A stretch of DNA of 64,000 nt from Mangrovicoccus ximenensis (GCF_003056725.1 NZ_QBKZ01000015.1:590747-654746), one strand, 5' to 3'; counted from the first letter of the stretch, positions 18,283 through 30,767 are shown. Notes: generated from the letters alone by a model not told the origin. Made by a program: numbers and translations.

Positions 18283-21200
18283 GCATCCAGGCTGCGCCCG
18301 TCGGCGAAGAGCAGCGTGCCGACGACGCCGTCCGCATCCGACGGCGGGTCGATCAGGGTCAGCCGGTCGTCGCCCCCCGCGATCGTCAGGATGATGTTGC
18401 CCCCGGCATCGCGCTTCGCCGCCACGTCCTCGAGCGCGATCCCGGCACCGAAGAGCACCGTGCCGAGCCCGTCCGAGGCGCCGCCGGCCTCGATCCGGTC
18501 CTGGCCGTCGCCGCGCGAGAATTCGTAGATGTCGCCGCCGCGCGCATCGAGGATCACGTCATTGCCGAGCCCGGGCCGGTAGATCTCGGAAAGCGGCGTG
18601 CCGGTCAGCAGGTCGTCGCCCTCGGAGCCCGAGCCATTGACCAGATCGAGAAGCGCGTCGCGGCTGAACGTGGTGCCGTCGCTGAAGGCCAGCTCCTCGA
18701 TGGCGGCATTGCGCAGGATCAGGGCGTCCTCGCTGCCCTCGAAGGTCAGCAGCAGGTCGTTGCGCCCCTCCGCGAGACGCTCGATGCGCAATTCGTCCGG
18801 GCGGTAGCCGGTGATCTCCAGCCGGTCGCGGCCCTGCTCGTCCTCGATCACGTCCTGCCCGTCGCCGCGCGCGAAGAGGTAGAGGTCGTTGCCGCGTGCC
18901 CCGGCCAGCAGGTCGTCGCCCGCGCCGCCTTCGATCGTGTCGTCGCTGTCGCTGCCGCGCACCACGTCGCCGAGCGCGCTCTGCTGCGCCTCGATGGCCG
19001 CCTGGATCAGGTCGGATTTATCCCAGGCGATGCCGTCGCCGAAGAGGATCGCGGGAACGCCCGCATTGCCCAGGACGCCCGCCAGAACCACCTGCCCGCC
19101 ATCGGGGAAGGCGAGGATCAGGTCGTCGCTGAGGGCGCCCGCGCGGCGCACCACGGTGTCGCGGCTCGACATGTCTGCGAGGCTCAGGACCGCAGAGGCG
19201 CCGCGCGCGGTTTCCACCCGGTCGATGCCGTTTCCGGCGCGGATCTCGGCGCGGCCGCCCTCGCCCAGGCGGATCAGGTCATGGCCCGCGCCCGGCAGCA
19301 TCGGCATGCCCGCGACATAGCCCGCGCTGTCGAGGATGTCCTGCCCCTCGGTCGAACGGGTGCCGCGGATCTGCGCCCGCAGTTCGGCGATGCCGAGTTC
19401 GGTGCCGTCCTCGAAGACGAAGAGGTCGACCACGTCGGCGCGGTAGCCGCCGATCACCGCGATGCGCTCGCCGGTGGCGGCGAGACGGATCAGCAGGTCG
19501 CCGCCGATCTCCTCGAAGCTGACGGTGTCCGCCGTCACGCCGGTGCCGAAGACCAGCCGGTCGAAGCCTGCGCTGTCCTCGATGCTGTCGCTGCCGCCGC
19601 CATAGCCGAAGCGGTAGGTGTCGTCGCCGCCGAAGCCCCTGAGCGCATCCGAGCCGCCGCCGCCCGCGATCGTGTCGGCACGCGCATCGAGCCCGTCGAG
19701 CTGTTCGTCGTCGGCGCCGCCTTCGAGCATCCGGTCGATGATCCCGTCGAGCGTCAGAACGGTGCCGTCGGCGAAGCGGAATTCCTCCACCCGGTGCGTC
19801 CCCAGCCCGTCGGCGATGGTCAGCACGTCCGAGCCGTTGCCGAGATCGATCACCAGATCGGTGCCGGTCCGGGTCACCCGGAGCATGTCGCGGGTGACCG
19901 AAGCGCCGAACTGCACCCGGTCGATCACGCCGTCGGCGTCCGCGGCCTCCGCGATCCGGTCGAAATCGTAATCCGCGCCGAACGCATAGGTATCCGCCGC
20001 CGTGCCGCCCTTCAGCGTGTCGTCGCCCTGCCGCCCGTCAAGCGTGTTCGGCCCCGCGGGGTTGCCCTCGATCACGTTGTCGCCGCGGTTGCCGCCTTCG
20101 ATCTGCAGGAGTTCCTCGACATCCGAGATCAGCAGGAAGGAGGCGTCGGAGAACTCGAACCGCTCCACCCCGTTGTCGAGGTCGCGGAACTGGTTGCGGA
20201 TGCGCAGCGTGTCCGGCCGCTCGGCGACAGAGATCACCAGATCGTCGCCGTCCTTGGTGAAGACGACATTGTCGCGGGTGATGCCGGTGCCGAACTTCAC
20301 CACGTCATCCACGGGGACCACGACGCCCTTGCGGTCGCCCCAGGCGGCCTGCACGCGGGTGTCGATGATCACGTCCTCGCCATAGCCCACGTCGAACAGG
20401 TAGGTGTCGCCGCCATCGGCGCCGATCAGCGTGTCGTCGCCGCCGCGCCCGTCGATGGTCTCGCCGAAATCCGAACCCAGGATGGTTTCGGCGCTGTCGT
20501 CGCCGACGAGATCCACGTCCTCGGGGTTGAAATCGGTGAAGCTCAGGCTGCGGTCGTCGAACTGGAAGGTCTCGACGGCAAAGCGCTGCTGGCCCGCACG
20601 GACATACTGGTTCTCCAGTACGATGCGGTCGCCGGTGCCCTCGATCGAGAAGATCAGGTCGAGCGCCGTGCGCGACACGCCGATCTGGTCCAGGGTGACG
20701 CCCATGAACTCGATCCGGTCGTTGCCGGCGGTGTCCATTACCGTGTCGGACCCGTAGCCCGGGCCGAAGACATAGGTGTCGCCCGCGCTCTGGCCCTCCA
20801 GCCGGTCATTGCCCGCACCGCCGTCGATCCGGTCGGCGATGGTCTCGAAGCCGTAGATCTCGTCGTCGCCATCGGTCCTGGCGATGTCGACATAGTGCTG
20901 CAGCAGCTTCAGGTAGTCCCAGACCGTGCCGTCGCCGAATTCGATCTCCTCGATCAGGTTGACGTAGCCGACCAGCAGGATCTCGTAGAGGAAATCGTCG
21001 AGGATGACCTCGTCCTCGGTCCCCGCCACGCGCAGCCTGAGCGTGTCGCTGTCGCCGTCGCGCAGGAATTCGATATCGGTCCAGCGCAGGTCGTCGCCGA
21101 AGCGCAGAAGGTCGTCCTTCGGGCCGAAGAGCGAGGAGGCGTAATCGAGGTCGAGCACCACGTCGCTGCCGTAGCCGCGGCCGTAGAGATAGGTGTCGAA

Positions 21201-24200
21201 GCCCGAGCCGCCGGTCAGGTAGTCGTCCCCCGCGCCGCCGTCGAGCGTGTTGTCGTTCAGCACGCCGTAGATCGCGTCGTCGCCCTCGGTCCTGGCATTG
21301 GCGATCACCTCGTCGACGATGGTTTCGAAATCGAGCACCGTGCCCTTCTCGAAGATGATCTTCTCGATCAGGTTCGGGGCGACGAAATCGAGCCCGTCAT
21401 CGGCGCCGATCGCCTCGGAGAAGGCGCCGAGATTGAGCCGCAGCCCGCCGAACTGGCCGACCAGCTCGACCTTCTGGCCGGTGGGCGCGCCGTCGGCATC
21501 GAGGATCGAGATCACCAGGTTCGTGCTCGCCCCGTCGCGGGTCAGCCGGATCCGGTCCTGGGTGATGTCGCCGCGGAACATCAGGAAGTCCATTCCGGCC
21601 TTGACCGGGCCGAAGGAGAAGCCGCCCAGATCGTCGATGACGTCGCTGCCGTCGCCTTCCTCGATGATGTAGGTGTCGCCGCCGACCCCGCCCGAGAGAT
21701 AATCGTTGCCCTTGCCGCCGAACAGGATGTCGCCCGAGCCCGAGCCGTAGTAGGCGTCCGCCTCGTCCTCGGCGGCGCGGTCGAAATCCACTACCGCGAA
21801 GGACATGCGGTAGCGGTCCCAGACAACGCCGTCGGCGAAGACGATCTCCTCCACCCCGGTCTGAAGCCGCGTGCCGTCATTGAGGATCGGGTTCAACTCG
21901 CCGAGGAACTGGTCGGTCAGCCGCAGGAAATTGGCGCCGTCATTGTACCAGAGGATCAGGTCCTCGCCGTCGCGCACCGCGCGGACCTCGTCCGAACGCA
22001 GATGGGCGAAGCGGAGCTGGTCATGGTCGCCGAGGTCGCGGTCGAGGATGTCGTCGTCCCCGGCATCGCGCCCGACGACATAGACATCGACCTGCGTGCC
22101 CTGTTCGAAGACCTCGGCACCGGCCTCGAAGCTGCCGATCACCGACTGGTCGCCGCCGGTGAGGTAGAAGAAGTTCACCCCGTCATGGCCGCGCACTTCG
22201 GTGTCTCCGGGCGCATGCCGGACAAGCCGGGTCTCGTCGATGGCGAAGGCATTGGCGATGGCCGGCAGGTCGAGGTCGATCCCGACATTCTCGTAGGCGG
22301 CGACCAGCATCTGCAGCACGAAGGGCTGGTCGAGCCCGACGGTCGCGTCGAAGAAGTAGTCCTTGTCCGCCGGGCGGTAGTCCGGATAGATCGCCGCCAT
22401 CACCGCCTGCCACTGCTGCAGGTAGTCATAGACCGCGTCGTTCTCGTTGCTGCCCGGAGCGCCCGCGAAGATCGCCTCGAACATCGGCGCCAGCTCGCGG
22501 TCGGTGGTCGGGCGGTAGAGGTCGGTTTCGGCATCGTATTCGATGCCCTGCGCGAAATCCGCGAGCCCGTCCTGAAGCGCGAGCCGCACCGCGATGCGGC
22601 GGCTGATCAGCACGTATTGCTGCATCGACAGGCCGACCAGCTCGATCATCGGCTCGATGACCGAGACGTACTGCGCCTCCGACGCGGTGTAGCTGCCGCC
22701 CTCGACCGTGCGGTAGTCGATCAGCCCGGTATCGCTGTCGAGCGTCGCGGAGAGCATCTCCTCGTGGAACTCGATCCCGGCGAGGCTGGTGGCGAAATGG
22801 AACTGGCCCGGGGTCAGCAGCTCGACGCGGTAGGTGCTGTCGTCGGAGGAACCCACCTCGTCGAGCGTCGCGAAATCGACGGCATAGTTGCGCAGGTTGA
22901 ACTCGCGGCTATCGCCGGTCTTGAACTGCAGCTCCAGCGCGCGGTCGAGATTGCGCGCCCAGACGAAGAAGGACCCGTCGCGGTCAGTGACCTCGACGGT
23001 GTAGTCGACCGGGATGCCGTCGGTGACGCGGACGCCGATGGTCTCCACCTCGATGGCGGCATGGGGGTTCCAGGAGATGTTCTCGACGCGCCATTCCTGG
23101 CCCGCATCCTTCGCCAGCGCGAGGATGTCCGCGACGGCGGGCGCGGCGATCAGGTTGCCGGCGGCATCGGTGACGGCGCGGCCCGAGGCCAGCCGCCAGC
23201 TGCCGTCCGCGTTCTGCACGCCGTAATCGTCGATCACCGCGCGGCCCTCGACGAGCCGCATAAGATAGGGCGCGTTCTCGCGGAACTGCACCTCCTGCCC
23301 GCGCGAGGCCGGCGACCAGGCCTGTTCCAGCTGCCAGTGCTGCCCCTCGGCGGTGGCCTGCGCCAGCAGGTCTTCCAGCGCCGGGCGGGCGATGACCGTG
23401 CCGGTGGCATCGCGGATCGGATCGCCGCTCGCGAGCGTCCAATAGCCGCCCGCGGCATCCTCGGCATAGATGCCGCGATCGGCCAGCGTTACCTTGCCGT
23501 CGGCATCCGTCGCCAGGAGCACCGGGATCAGCTCCCGCGTGGTCTCCATCGTCTGGCCCCAGTAGCTCAGCACCGGGCCGACCTGTTCGCGCAGCTTCAG
23601 GTAGTCGGGCTCGGTCATCGACGCGGCCGTCTCGGCGAGGATCAGCCCCAGCTCGATATCGTTGGCGGCGGCGACCGGGAGATCGGTCATCGAGCCGTAG
23701 CCGCGGCTTTCGACCAGCCCGTCCTGCTGCCAGGCCGCAAGGCCCGACTCCCCGGCATAGCGGGTATAGGTCTCGAAGCTCTCGAAGATCGCCTCGAACA
23801 TGCGGCGCTCCTCGCCGCTTTCCAGCGCCACCATGCCGGTCGCCAGAAGGTCGGCGCCCTGCGGCGTCGTGATGTCCAGGGGCGCGGCACCGAGGTCGAT
23901 CGAGACGATGCCGAGTTCGTCCAGCGAGAAGAGCTCGCCCGCATCCGTCCGGCCATCGGCATCGAGGTCGCGCCAGACCTGCAGGCTGCCCCAGACCAGA
24001 TCCGCCGCGGTGATCTTTCCGTCGCCGTTGCCGCCGTTTTCGGCCAGATCATGCGCGCCGAGCTCGCCGTAGCCGCCCTCGAATTGCGAGCCGAACATCT
24101 CGGAAATGTCGTCGATCCGGCCGTTGTCGTTCAGATCCTGCACGAGGAAGCCGTCATCGCCGTCGAGCCAGCCGGTCAACTCGGCGAAGAGATCGCGGTC

Positions 24201-27200
24201 GAGGTCGAAATACACCGAGCCGGCCTCGGCCGCGACGGTCTCGATGCCGTCGCCGTCGAGATCGATCACCAGCGGATCGGCCCCCGCCGCCCAGAGGCTG
24301 GCCTTGGCATAGCGCACCGCGGCGCCGGCCAGCCAATGCGCGGCATCCGCCAGCATCAGCGCGTCATAGGCGGTGAACAGGAAATTCGCGACCGGCGAGG
24401 CCTTGATCACCTGCTCGGCCACCGCGCCGATCCCGCCCATGATCGTCGAAAAGACGTTCGGGAAATTGAACAGCATCCCGAAATCGCCGACATCGTCCAC
24501 AAGGCTGGCCGCATAGCTCTTGATCCCGCCCAGGTCCTCCCACCAGGGGCCGTCGAAGGTGTCGGTGCTGACGAAGCTGTAGTCGCGCACCGTCTGGAAG
24601 CCGATGAAATCGACATTGCCGTCGCCGAGATCCACCGAGCTGGCCACCGACTGCCCGGTGGCGATGCGGAACAGGAGATCGGTCATGTTGGCCAGCGTCA
24701 GCACGGTCGCGCCGCTCTCGGGGTCCTTCGCCGCGATATAGACGATGTTCGGCAGCCAGGTGTCGAAGAAGGTCCGCGCCAGCCCGCCGACCGAGGCGGT
24801 GGTGACCAGCGCGAAATAGGTGAAGCCGTTGGCGACGGCATCCATCACGTCCTTGCTGCCGGTCGCGGCGCCGAGCAGGAAGGACACCGAAGTGCCCGAA
24901 GCATCGCCCCCGGTCAGCGGCACGCCATAGAAGCTGAGGATGTCGTTCTTCTGCGGGTCGTAGATCGTGGTGTTCGGCGCGAACCAGAAATGGTCGGCAT
25001 TCGCGCCGCCATCATTGTCGGGGAAGCTGGTGATGCCGCCGCCGGCCTCGGTGTAGCCGGTGAAGGTGTCGCCGTAGAGTTCGCCGCCATAGCTGGTGTT
25101 TATGATCAGGTCGCGGCCCGGCCCGCCGGCGGTCTTCACCGCCTCGCCGCCGGTGACGATGACGATGTCGTTGCCCTCGCCGGCATCGACGCGCAGGTCG
25201 CCCGGTGCGACCGAACTGATCCAGATGACGTCGCTGCCGCCCTTGGCGCGGATGTCTCCGCTGCCGGAATGGGTGCCCTCGTCGAAGCTGTTCAGAACGA
25301 AGCGGTCGGAGAAATCGGTCAGCTCGACATTCTCGACCCCGGTGAAGGTCACCTTGTCGTCGGGCACCGCCAGATCCTCGGCCAGGAGCAGCGCCGCCAC
25401 CGCCAGCGGCTGGCCGATGCCGAGGAAATTCGTCGCCAGATAGGCGTATTCCAGTCCCGGCGCTGCGATCTGCACGCTGCCGTTATGGTAGAACACGCCC
25501 TGGCTGCCGAAGAGCGACAGCTCGCGCGGGTCGAAGCGGATCGTGTCGCCTTCCTCCGGCGCCGCGCCGAGATCGATGGCCACCGGCTCGCGGAAGAGGT
25601 CGAGCCAGCTTTCCTTGCCGACGGAGAGTTCGTCCGCCCCGTCGCCGAAGCTGACCGTCTCGGTGCCGAAGACGATGTCCTCGACCGCGTTGCCCATGCC
25701 GTCGGTGCCGGCCATGCGCAGCTGCACGGTGAGCTGGTCGAGGATGCCGAAGCCCTCGGCCGAAATGTCGGGGGAAATGGTCAGCTCGATCTTCGCGCCC
25801 TGGGGCCCGTCATAGCGCGCCTCGTCCGCGCCGTCGCCGCCGATCACCACGTTGCGCCCCGCCCCGGCCGCGATCGTGTCGTCGCCCATGCCGCCGATCA
25901 CGACATCGTCGCCCGCGCCGCCCTCCAGGTCGTCCTCGCCGCCGCCGCCCATGAGCAGGTCGTCGCCGGTGGTGCCGATCACCGTCTCGCTCTCCGCGTT
26001 GCCGATGAACACGTCGACCCCGCCCTCGGCCGGACCGAAGGGCCGTTCGGGCAGCAGGAAATAGGTGGCGTCGTTGCGGCTGCGCAGATGGAACCGGTCG
26101 AAGACATCGGCCGAGCCCGCCTGCCAGCCGATCCGCGCCAGATCCTCGAGGCTGGAGATCCCGGTCCAGCGCAAAAGCGTATCGAGCCAAGTCTCGTCGG
26201 CCTGGGCGAAGACGGCATCGCGGAAGTTGTCGATATTGACCGGCTCGAGCCGCGTGCCGAGGCCGAGCTGGTCCTTCCACAGCATCTCGGAGCCGTCGAA
26301 GGTCAGGATCGTCTCCTCGGGGTTCAGCGCCAGAACGCCCTGCCGCGCGACATCGTTCTCTTCGACATCGCCGATCGCCAGCGCCCCGGCATATTGCACC
26401 GCGAAATCCGCCAGCGTTTCGGTCACGGTCTTCCAGGTCAGGCCCGGCCCGAGCAGCCCGAGCGTCAGCTCGAAGCTCAGCAGGTCGGAATAGACATCGG
26501 CCGGCTCCCCGGCCATCACCGTTCCCAGCTCGCCCGCATCGCCGAACATCGCCCAGATCGCCGTGTCGCCGAAGGGCCGCTCCCCGGCATCGAGCGCCGA
26601 ATAGGCGATGGCCGACTGCATCGACTGCGCCTCGGAGCCGAGCGTGCCGACCGTGGCGCCGATCCCGGGAATGGTCGCCGCGATCTCGGCATCGAAGAAC
26701 GCGTCCCAGAGCGCGGTGCCGACCGGCACCCAGTCGGTCCGGCCGTTGTCGCGCGCCCAGATCAGCGCGGTCAGCAGCGCCATGGAATGCAGCACCAGCG
26801 GATCGCGGAACCCGCCATTGCTGTCGATCGTGTCATAGGGGCTGCCGAGGAGCAGGCGCACCGCCGACAGGAACTCGCCCGTGGTGGCCAGCGCCTCCAC
26901 CCCGGAGGCATCGACCGCGGGCGGCATCGTGCCGAGGAAGAACCGGTCGCGCACCGCCTGGTCCTGCAGCGCCAGCTGGTAGAGATCCGCGGCGGCGGAT
27001 TCATAGGGCATGTGGTCGAAGATCACCGCATCCATGCCGTAGACGGCGGCCACGAAGCCGCCGAGCCCGCCGCCCAGCGAATGGCCCGCCGTGCCGGCCC
27101 GCGCCGGGTCGGTGCCCTCGGCCGCGAGGATCTCGCCGTAGAAATCCAGCGCCAGCACCATCTGGCCGCTGTCCGTGCCCGACAGCCCCAGCGCCGCGGT

Positions 27201-27515
27201 CCAGCCGTTCCAGGCATCGCGCAGGATCGGCACGCCGCCGGTCTCGGGGTTCCAGAAATTCGGGTTGGTGCCGCGGAAGGACAGGATCAGGTCCCCGCCG
27301 ACCGCCGCGATGCCGCTGGTGTCATAGGCAATCGCGTAGAAGCCCTCGTCCTGCCAGGCGGCATAGAGGCTGCCATCCGGGTCGATCCCGCCGAGGCCGA
27401 GGATGCCCGCCTCGCCGATCCGGTCGCTCTCCGCCAGCCGGACCACGTCGTCATAGTCGCGGTTGTAGACATCCAGCGACAGGATCGCGAGATACAGATC
27501 CCTCGTCAGCGCCAT
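18283..27515 (-). CDS. Giant RTX exoprotein with lipase-like N-terminal domain, C-terminus missing
   Basis: Over 3070 residues read leftward from ATG 27515 (AAGGA upstream). Residues ~1-250 look like a class-3 lipase: FRGTN near residue 80 and nucleophile motif GHSLGG at 144-149 (Ser146). Calcium-binding nonapeptides first occur near 500-570. An EF-hand-like stretch (IDLDGDGIE, DLNDNGRID, DLDADGRTD) lies near 1083-1195. From ~1925 onward about nine 110-140-residue modules repeat: GGxGxD nonapeptides, a DTYxFxxGYGSDxI strand, then an LxIxxQF segment and an FxDGTxL end, as in haemolysin-type HCBP-related domains. The end meets IS110 remnants near 18280, so the C-terminal type I secretion signal is lost. 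Divergent from a HlyC-type acyltransferase. Predicted secreted calcium-dependent lipase or adhesin-like toxin; substrate unknown. Confidence 0.85.
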
Positions 27516-27877
27516 GGCGGAATGTCCTTCCCTGCGGGCCATGCTCCCGGCCGCCCGGGCAGGCAATCCGGCACGGTCCCGAGCACGGCGGGACGGCCCC
27601 GCCGCGATGGCGCGCCCTGCCTCCCCGCAGGCCGGAACTGGCGTTCTCCGAACGTGTTCACGTCATTGTTAACTACACATTCACGCTGCGGCAACTTTCC
27701 ATTTCCGCGGAAGCGGCCCCCGGCGCTGCCAATCCCGGTATTCCATGCCGCGCGGCGTGACGGAGGCGCGCGGCGCTTGACAGGCCGGGCCTGTCCCCGT
27801 TCCCTGAGGACCGGAACCGGCCGCGGCCGGAAAGGCGCGGTGCGGCAGGCACCGCAGGCAGGACGGGAGGCCGGAGA
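27516..27877. promoter_or_regulatory. Divergent promoter region between RTX gene and hlyC-like gene
   Basis: 362 bases without a gene, holding the leaders of two divergent genes. The 27640-27710 part is AT-richer (contains GTTAAC at 27668). A perfect 7-bp inverted repeat ACAGGCC-G-GGCCTGT lies at 27780-27794, overlapping a TTGACA (27777-27782) that could be a -35 for the acyltransferase gene. No matching -10 is obvious. Confidence 0.4.
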
Positions 27878-28438
27878 ATGAGCGACGCGACGGACCAGGG
27901 CGGCAGCGGAGCGCCGGACGGCATCGACCCCGAGACCCTGCGCCGGATTTCGGGGCTGCGCACCGCGCTGCGCGAGAATTTCGGCAAGGTGACGATGGCG
28001 ATGATGATGCTGCCGCGCTACCGCTCGCAGATGCTCGGCGACCTGCAGCACCTGGTGCTCGACCCGATGCTGCAGGACCGGATCGCCGTCGCCTATGCCG
28101 GGGCGGAGCCTGCGCCGGGCCAGGACATGGCGGGCTTCGCGATCTGGGCCAGCGTCTCCGGGGAGGTCGATGCCGCGATCCGCGAGCAGATCGCCAACGG
28201 CGTCTTTCCGGTGCGGCTGAAGCCCGCCGACTGGACCAGCGGCAAGATCAACTGGCTTCTGGACGTGGTGGCGCCCGATCCGGCGACGACGGCCACGGTG
28301 ATCGGCAATTTCCGCAAGGTGGCCAAGGAGGGCGAGCTGCGCCTGCATCCGCTGATCACCCGGCTGGTCGATGCCGAGACCCTCGAGAAGATGGGCGCGC
28401 GCCGCTCGCCCGCCCCGGCCGGCGCCGGAGCGACCTGA
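27878..28438 (+). CDS. HlyC-type toxin-activating lysine acyltransferase
   Basis: A 186-residue protein matching the alphaproteobacterial toxin-activating lysine-acyltransferase family. Segments are KVTMAMMMLPRYRSQMLGDLQHLVLDP (residues 37-63), FAIWASVSGEVDAAIREQI, the very conserved FPVRLKPADWTSGKINWLLDVVAP, and GELRLHPLITRLVD. These cytosolic enzymes move fatty acyl groups from acyl-ACP to lysines of RTX proteins before type I export. Being divergent from a giant RTX gene in the same block supports that role. At the position where I recall the catalytic His in homologues (after PRYR) there is Ser50, so activity is uncertain. It appears complete; the block ends two bases after its stop. Confidence 0.85.
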   Translation: MSDATDQGGSGAPDGIDPETLRRISGLRTALRENFGKVTMAMMMLPRYRSQMLGDLQHLVLDPMLQDRIAVAYAGAEPAPGQDMAGFAIWASVSGEVDAAIREQIANGVFPVRLKPADWTSGKINWLLDVVAPDPATTATVIGNFRKVAKEGELRLHPLITRLVDAETLEKMGARRSPAPAGAGAT

Positions 28439-28439
28439 C

Positions 28440-28582
28440 GCGTCACCGGCCGCACCAGCGGCGCCGCCGCGACGACCGCCCGGACCTCCTTGAGGATCGC
28501 GGCCTGCCCTTCGGGCGGCACCGCCCCGGGAAACACCGCCACGCCCCCCAGATCGAGCGGCGCACCGGAAAACAGGTCGGAC
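28440..28582 (-). pseudogene. alkB: AlkB-type DNA demethylase, N-terminal fragment
   Basis: From ATG 28582 (GGAGGG upstream), about 48 residues: MSDLFSGAPLDLGGVAVFPG then ILKEVRAVVAAAPLVRPVT, which is how AlkB proteins of this order begin. The 2-oxoglutarate/Fe(II) dioxygenase core with its HxD...H motif is missing because the block ends at 28440. Divergent from dnaK, an arrangement I recall from related genomes. Confidence 0.65.
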
Positions 28583-28668
28583 ATGGCCCTCCTCCCGCTC
28601 TGGCCGGCCGGACCGCGAACCCGTCCCTGCGGCGCGGCCGGCAATGAAGAATCCTGCATGGCAGATCG

Positions 28669-28698
28669 CTTGCAGCGTCAGGGACACCTCCCTATATA
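28669..28698 (+). promoter_or_regulatory. Candidate heat-shock (RpoH) promoter of dnaK
   Basis: CTTGCAG (28669-28675), 15 bases, then CCTATATA (28691-28698). This resembles the RpoH pattern CTTGAAA/CCCCATNT as modified in alphaproteobacteria, about 115 bases before the dnaK start. No CIRCE element was seen. Confidence 0.5.
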
Positions 28699-28814
28699 CC
28701 GGTCAGTCAGCCCCGATGCACGGTTCCGTGACTGAAGGGCAAAGCTATCAGGGATCGGGGATCGGCGCCTTGACGGGCCAGCCCCGCACATCGCCAGAGA
28801 AGAGGTAAGACAGC

Positions 28815-30749
28815 ATGGCTAAAGTCATCGGCATCGACCTGGGGACCACCAACTCCTGCGTGGCCATCATGGACGGCTCCGCTGCCCGCGTGATCGAAAA
28901 CGCGGAAGGCGCGCGCACCACCCCCTCGATCGTCGCATTCACCGACAACGAACGTCTCGTCGGCCAGCCGGCCAAGCGCCAGGCGGTCACGAACCCCGAA
29001 GCGACCATCTTCGCGGTCAAGCGCCTGATCGGCCGCCGCGTCACCGACGCGGAAGTGACCAAGGACAAGAACATCGTCCCCTACTCCATCGTCGACAGCG
29101 GCAATGGCGACGCATGGGTCGAGGCACGCGGCGAAAAGTATTCGCCCTCCCAGATTTCCGCCTTCATCCTGCAGAAGATGAAGGAAACCGCCGAGTCGTA
29201 TCTCGGCGAGCAGGTGACCCAGGCGGTCATCACCGTTCCGGCCTATTTCAACGACGCACAGCGCCAGGCCACCAAGGACGCGGGCAAGATCGCCGGCCTC
29301 GAGGTCCTGCGGATCATCAACGAGCCGACCGCGGCCGCGCTGGCCTATGGCCTCGACAAGAAAGAGTCGCGCACCATCGCGGTCTATGACCTCGGCGGCG
29401 GCACCTTCGACGTCACCATCCTGGAGATCGACGACGGCCTGTTCGAAGTGAAATCGACCAACGGGGACACCTTCCTCGGCGGCGAAGACTTCGACATGCG
29501 GATCGTCCAGTACCTGGCCGACGAGTTCAAGAAAGAGCACTCGGTCGACCTGACCAAGGACAAGATGGCGCTGCAGCGCCTGAAGGAAGCCGCCGAAAAG
29601 GCCAAGATCGAGCTCTCCTCCAGCCAGCAGACCGAGATCAACCAGCCGTTCATCTCGATGTCGCCGAATGGCGGCCAGCCGCTGCACATGGTCATGAAGC
29701 TGACCCGTGCCAAGCTGGAGTCGCTGGTGAGCGACCTGATCAAGGCGTCGATGAAGCCCTGCGCAGCCGCCCTCAAGGATGCCGGGCTCTCCACCTCGGA
29801 CATCGACGAGGTCGTTCTCGTCGGCGGCATGACCCGCATGCCGAAGGTCATCGAGGAAGTGACCAAGTTCTTCGGCAAGGAGCCGCACAAGGGCGTCAAC
29901 CCGGATGAAGTCGTCGCCATGGGCGCCGCGATCCAGGCAGGCGTGCTGCAGGGCGACGTGAAGGACGTGGTTCTGCTCGACGTGACTCCGCTGTCGCTGG
30001 GCATCGAGACCCTGGGCGGCGTCTTCACCCGCCTGATCGACCGCAACACCACGATCCCGACCAAGAAGTCCCAGATCTTCTCCACCGCCGAAGACAACCA
30101 GAACGCGGTGACGATCCGGGTCTTCCAGGGCGAGCGGGAAATGGCGGCCGACAACAAGCTGCTGGGCCAGTTCAACCTGGAGAACATCCCGCCGGCGCCG
30201 CGCGGCATGCCGCAGATCGAGGTCATCTTCGACATCGACGCCAACGGCATCGTGCACGTGACCGCCAAGGACAAGGGCACCGGCAAGGAGCAGAAGATCA
30301 CCATCCAGGCCTCGGGCGGCCTCTCGGATGACGAGATCGAACAGATGGTCCGCGACGCCGAGGCGAATGCCGAGGCCGACAAGGAGCGCAAGGATCTGGT
30401 GGAAGCCACGAACCAGGCCGAAAGCCTGATCCACTCCACCAAGCGCTCGCTCGAAGAGCATTCCGACAAGGTCGACCCGACCACCGTCGAAGCGATCGAG
30501 CTGGCGATCTCCGCTCTGGAAGACGTGATGGGCTCGGGCGACGCGTCCAAGATCCGCTCGGGCATCCAGAACGTCACCGAAGCCTCGATGAAGCTCGGCG
30601 AAGCGATCTACAAGTCGCAGCAGGCCGATGGCGGCAAGGACGGCGACGCGGACTTCGATCCGGATGCCTCCGAAGCGAAGCGCGACGGTGCGGATGACGA
30701 CATCGTCGATGCCGATTTCGAGGATCTCGGCGAGGACAAGCGCTCCTAA
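28815..30749 (+). CDS. dnaK: Molecular chaperone DnaK (Hsp70)
   Basis: A complete 644-residue Hsp70. The N-terminal ATPase starts [19 protein letters not shown] and shows phosphate 2 motif [14 protein letters not shown] near residue 195 and adenosine motif [12 protein letters not shown] near 335. The substrate-binding domain begins around residue 390 ([27 protein letters not shown]), and the lid ends in an acidic [13 protein letters not shown] tail. With DnaJ (next gene) and GrpE it folds and protects proteins in the cytosol. Codon use is markedly more biased than in its neighbours, as expected for high expression. AGAAGAGG ribosome-binding site upstream. Confidence 0.98.
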   Translation: MAKVIGIDLGTTNSCVAIMDGSAARVIENAEGARTTPSIVAFTDNERLVGQPAKRQAVTNPEATIFAVKRLIGRRVTDAEVTKDKNIVPYSIVDSGNGDAWVEARGEKYSPSQISAFILQKMKETAESYLGEQVTQAVITVPAYFNDAQRQATKDAGKIAGLEVLRIINEPTAAALAYGLDKKESRTIAVYDLGGGTFDVTILEIDDGLFEVKSTNGDTFLGGEDFDMRIVQYLADEFKKEHSVDLTKDKMALQRLKEAAEKAKIELSSSQQTEINQPFISMSPNGGQPLHMVMKLTRAKLESLVSDLIKASMKPCAAALKDAGLSTSDIDEVVLVGGMTRMPKVIEEVTKFFGKEPHKGVNPDEVVAMGAAIQAGVLQGDVKDVVLLDVTPLSLGIETLGGVFTRLIDRNTTIPTKKSQIFSTAEDNQNAVTIRVFQGEREMAADNKLLGQFNLENIPPAPRGMPQIEVIFDIDANGIVHVTAKDKGTGKEQKITIQASGGLSDDEIEQMVRDAEANAEADKERKDLVEATNQAESLIHSTKRSLEEHSDKVDPTTVEAIELAISALEDVMGSGDASKIRSGIQNVTEASMKLGEAIYKSQQADGGKDGDADFDPDASEAKRDGADDDIVDADFEDLGEDKRS

Positions 30750-30767
30750 GCCGCGTCCTTCTTTCCT

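Noticed and set aside
16542..27566. One continuous 3674-codon minus frame joining the RTX protein, IS remnants and PqiB
   Set aside because: The middle part (17255-18280) is out-of-frame IS remnants and junction sequence; it is an accidental read-through, so the RTX and PqiB pieces are listed separately.
18264..27881. An uninterrupted plus-strand open frame of over 3200 codons
   Set aside because: It is the exact antisense of the RTX gene; GC-rich, strongly biased codons leave the opposite strand open. Its translation is Arg/Ala/His-rich with no domains, while the minus strand shows lipase, RTX and EF-hand motifs.
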